A DNA stretch of 5,487 nt from an uncultured Ruminococcus sp. (GTDB lineage: Bacteria; Bacillota; Clostridia; Oscillospirales; Acutalibacteraceae): positions 1-5,487 of the forward strand of contig CACYDO010000002.1 of assembly GCA_902773165.1 (NCBI GenBank), given 5' to 3'. The notes below the pieces were generated by a model, which made no database searches, was not told where the DNA came from, and worked only from the letters and a program-made list of their open reading frames with translations. Made by a program: the position numbers and the translations under genes. The stretch's first letter is position 1, and every line of letters starts with the position of its first letter. Of this stretch, positions 5,441 to 5,487 are shown one piece after another.

Positions 5441-5469
5441 TTTACAATATTCGATTTTTGTTTTATAAT
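5441..5469 (+). promoter_or_regulatory. Promoter for a gene beyond the window end
   Basis: TTTACA (5441-5446) and a consensus TATAAT (5464-5469) are 17 nt apart, in plus orientation. Transcription would begin near 5476. In such AT-rich DNA single boxes arise by chance, but a perfect -10 at ideal spacing to a five-of-six -35 is above background. The gene it serves is not in the window. Confidence 0.55.
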
Positions 5470-5487
5470 TACAATAAGTCTAATTGA

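Overview
The window looks like chromosomal DNA of a low-to-mid GC Gram-positive anaerobe of the class Clostridia, most likely a Ruminococcus-type gut bacterium. The reasons are strong GGAGG ribosome binding sites, consensus sigma-A promoters, two lipoproteins with Gram-positive style lipoboxes, and proteins whose wording (the zinc-binding protein, the TipAS-type MerR regulator, the IMP dehydrogenase) matches Clostridia versions. This taxonomic call is inference from family resemblance.

Layout: (1) Positions 1-187 hold a GC-rich repeat copy, then a promoter (103-131) with a Fur/Zur-like operator (140-160). (2) 188-1228 (+) encodes a ZnuA/AdcA-type zinc-binding lipoprotein, without the ABC ATPase and permease genes beside it. 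(3) A hairpin terminator (1341-1371) lies between this gene and a convergent two-gene operon. (4) The operon, read on the minus strand, has a MerR-family regulator with a TipAS ligand-binding domain (2427-3269) followed after 11 nt by a lipoprotein N-acetylmuramoyl-L-alanine amidase (1390-2415). Its promoter (3296-3326) has the 19-bp spacer and central dyad typical of MerR-controlled promoters. (5) 3270-3650 is a regulatory intergenic region with the divergent MerR and guaB promoters, a probable third degenerate repeat copy, a 22-bp tandem repeat and a leader hairpin. (6) 3651-5156 (+) encodes IMP dehydrogenase of a divergent subtype resembling the Tritrichomonas foetus enzyme, followed by a textbook terminator. 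(7) 5196-5487 is AT-rich and non-coding and ends in a good promoter for a gene beyond the window.

The most notable observation is a dispersed repeat of about 90 bp ending in a CCGGGC-GCYT-GCCCGG hairpin. One copy lies in intergenic DNA at the start of the window. A second lies inside the merR reading frame, where it adds about 34 residues in frame exactly between the coiled coil and the TipAS domain. A third, decayed copy is likely upstream of guaB. This resembles the behaviour of Rickettsia palindromic elements, which can sit inside genes and be translated.

Functionally the window combines zinc uptake (metal-repressed), a drug- or peptide-sensing regulator coupled to a cell-wall hydrolase, and the committed step of guanine nucleotide synthesis. 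I see no CRISPR array, transposase, tRNA or rRNA.
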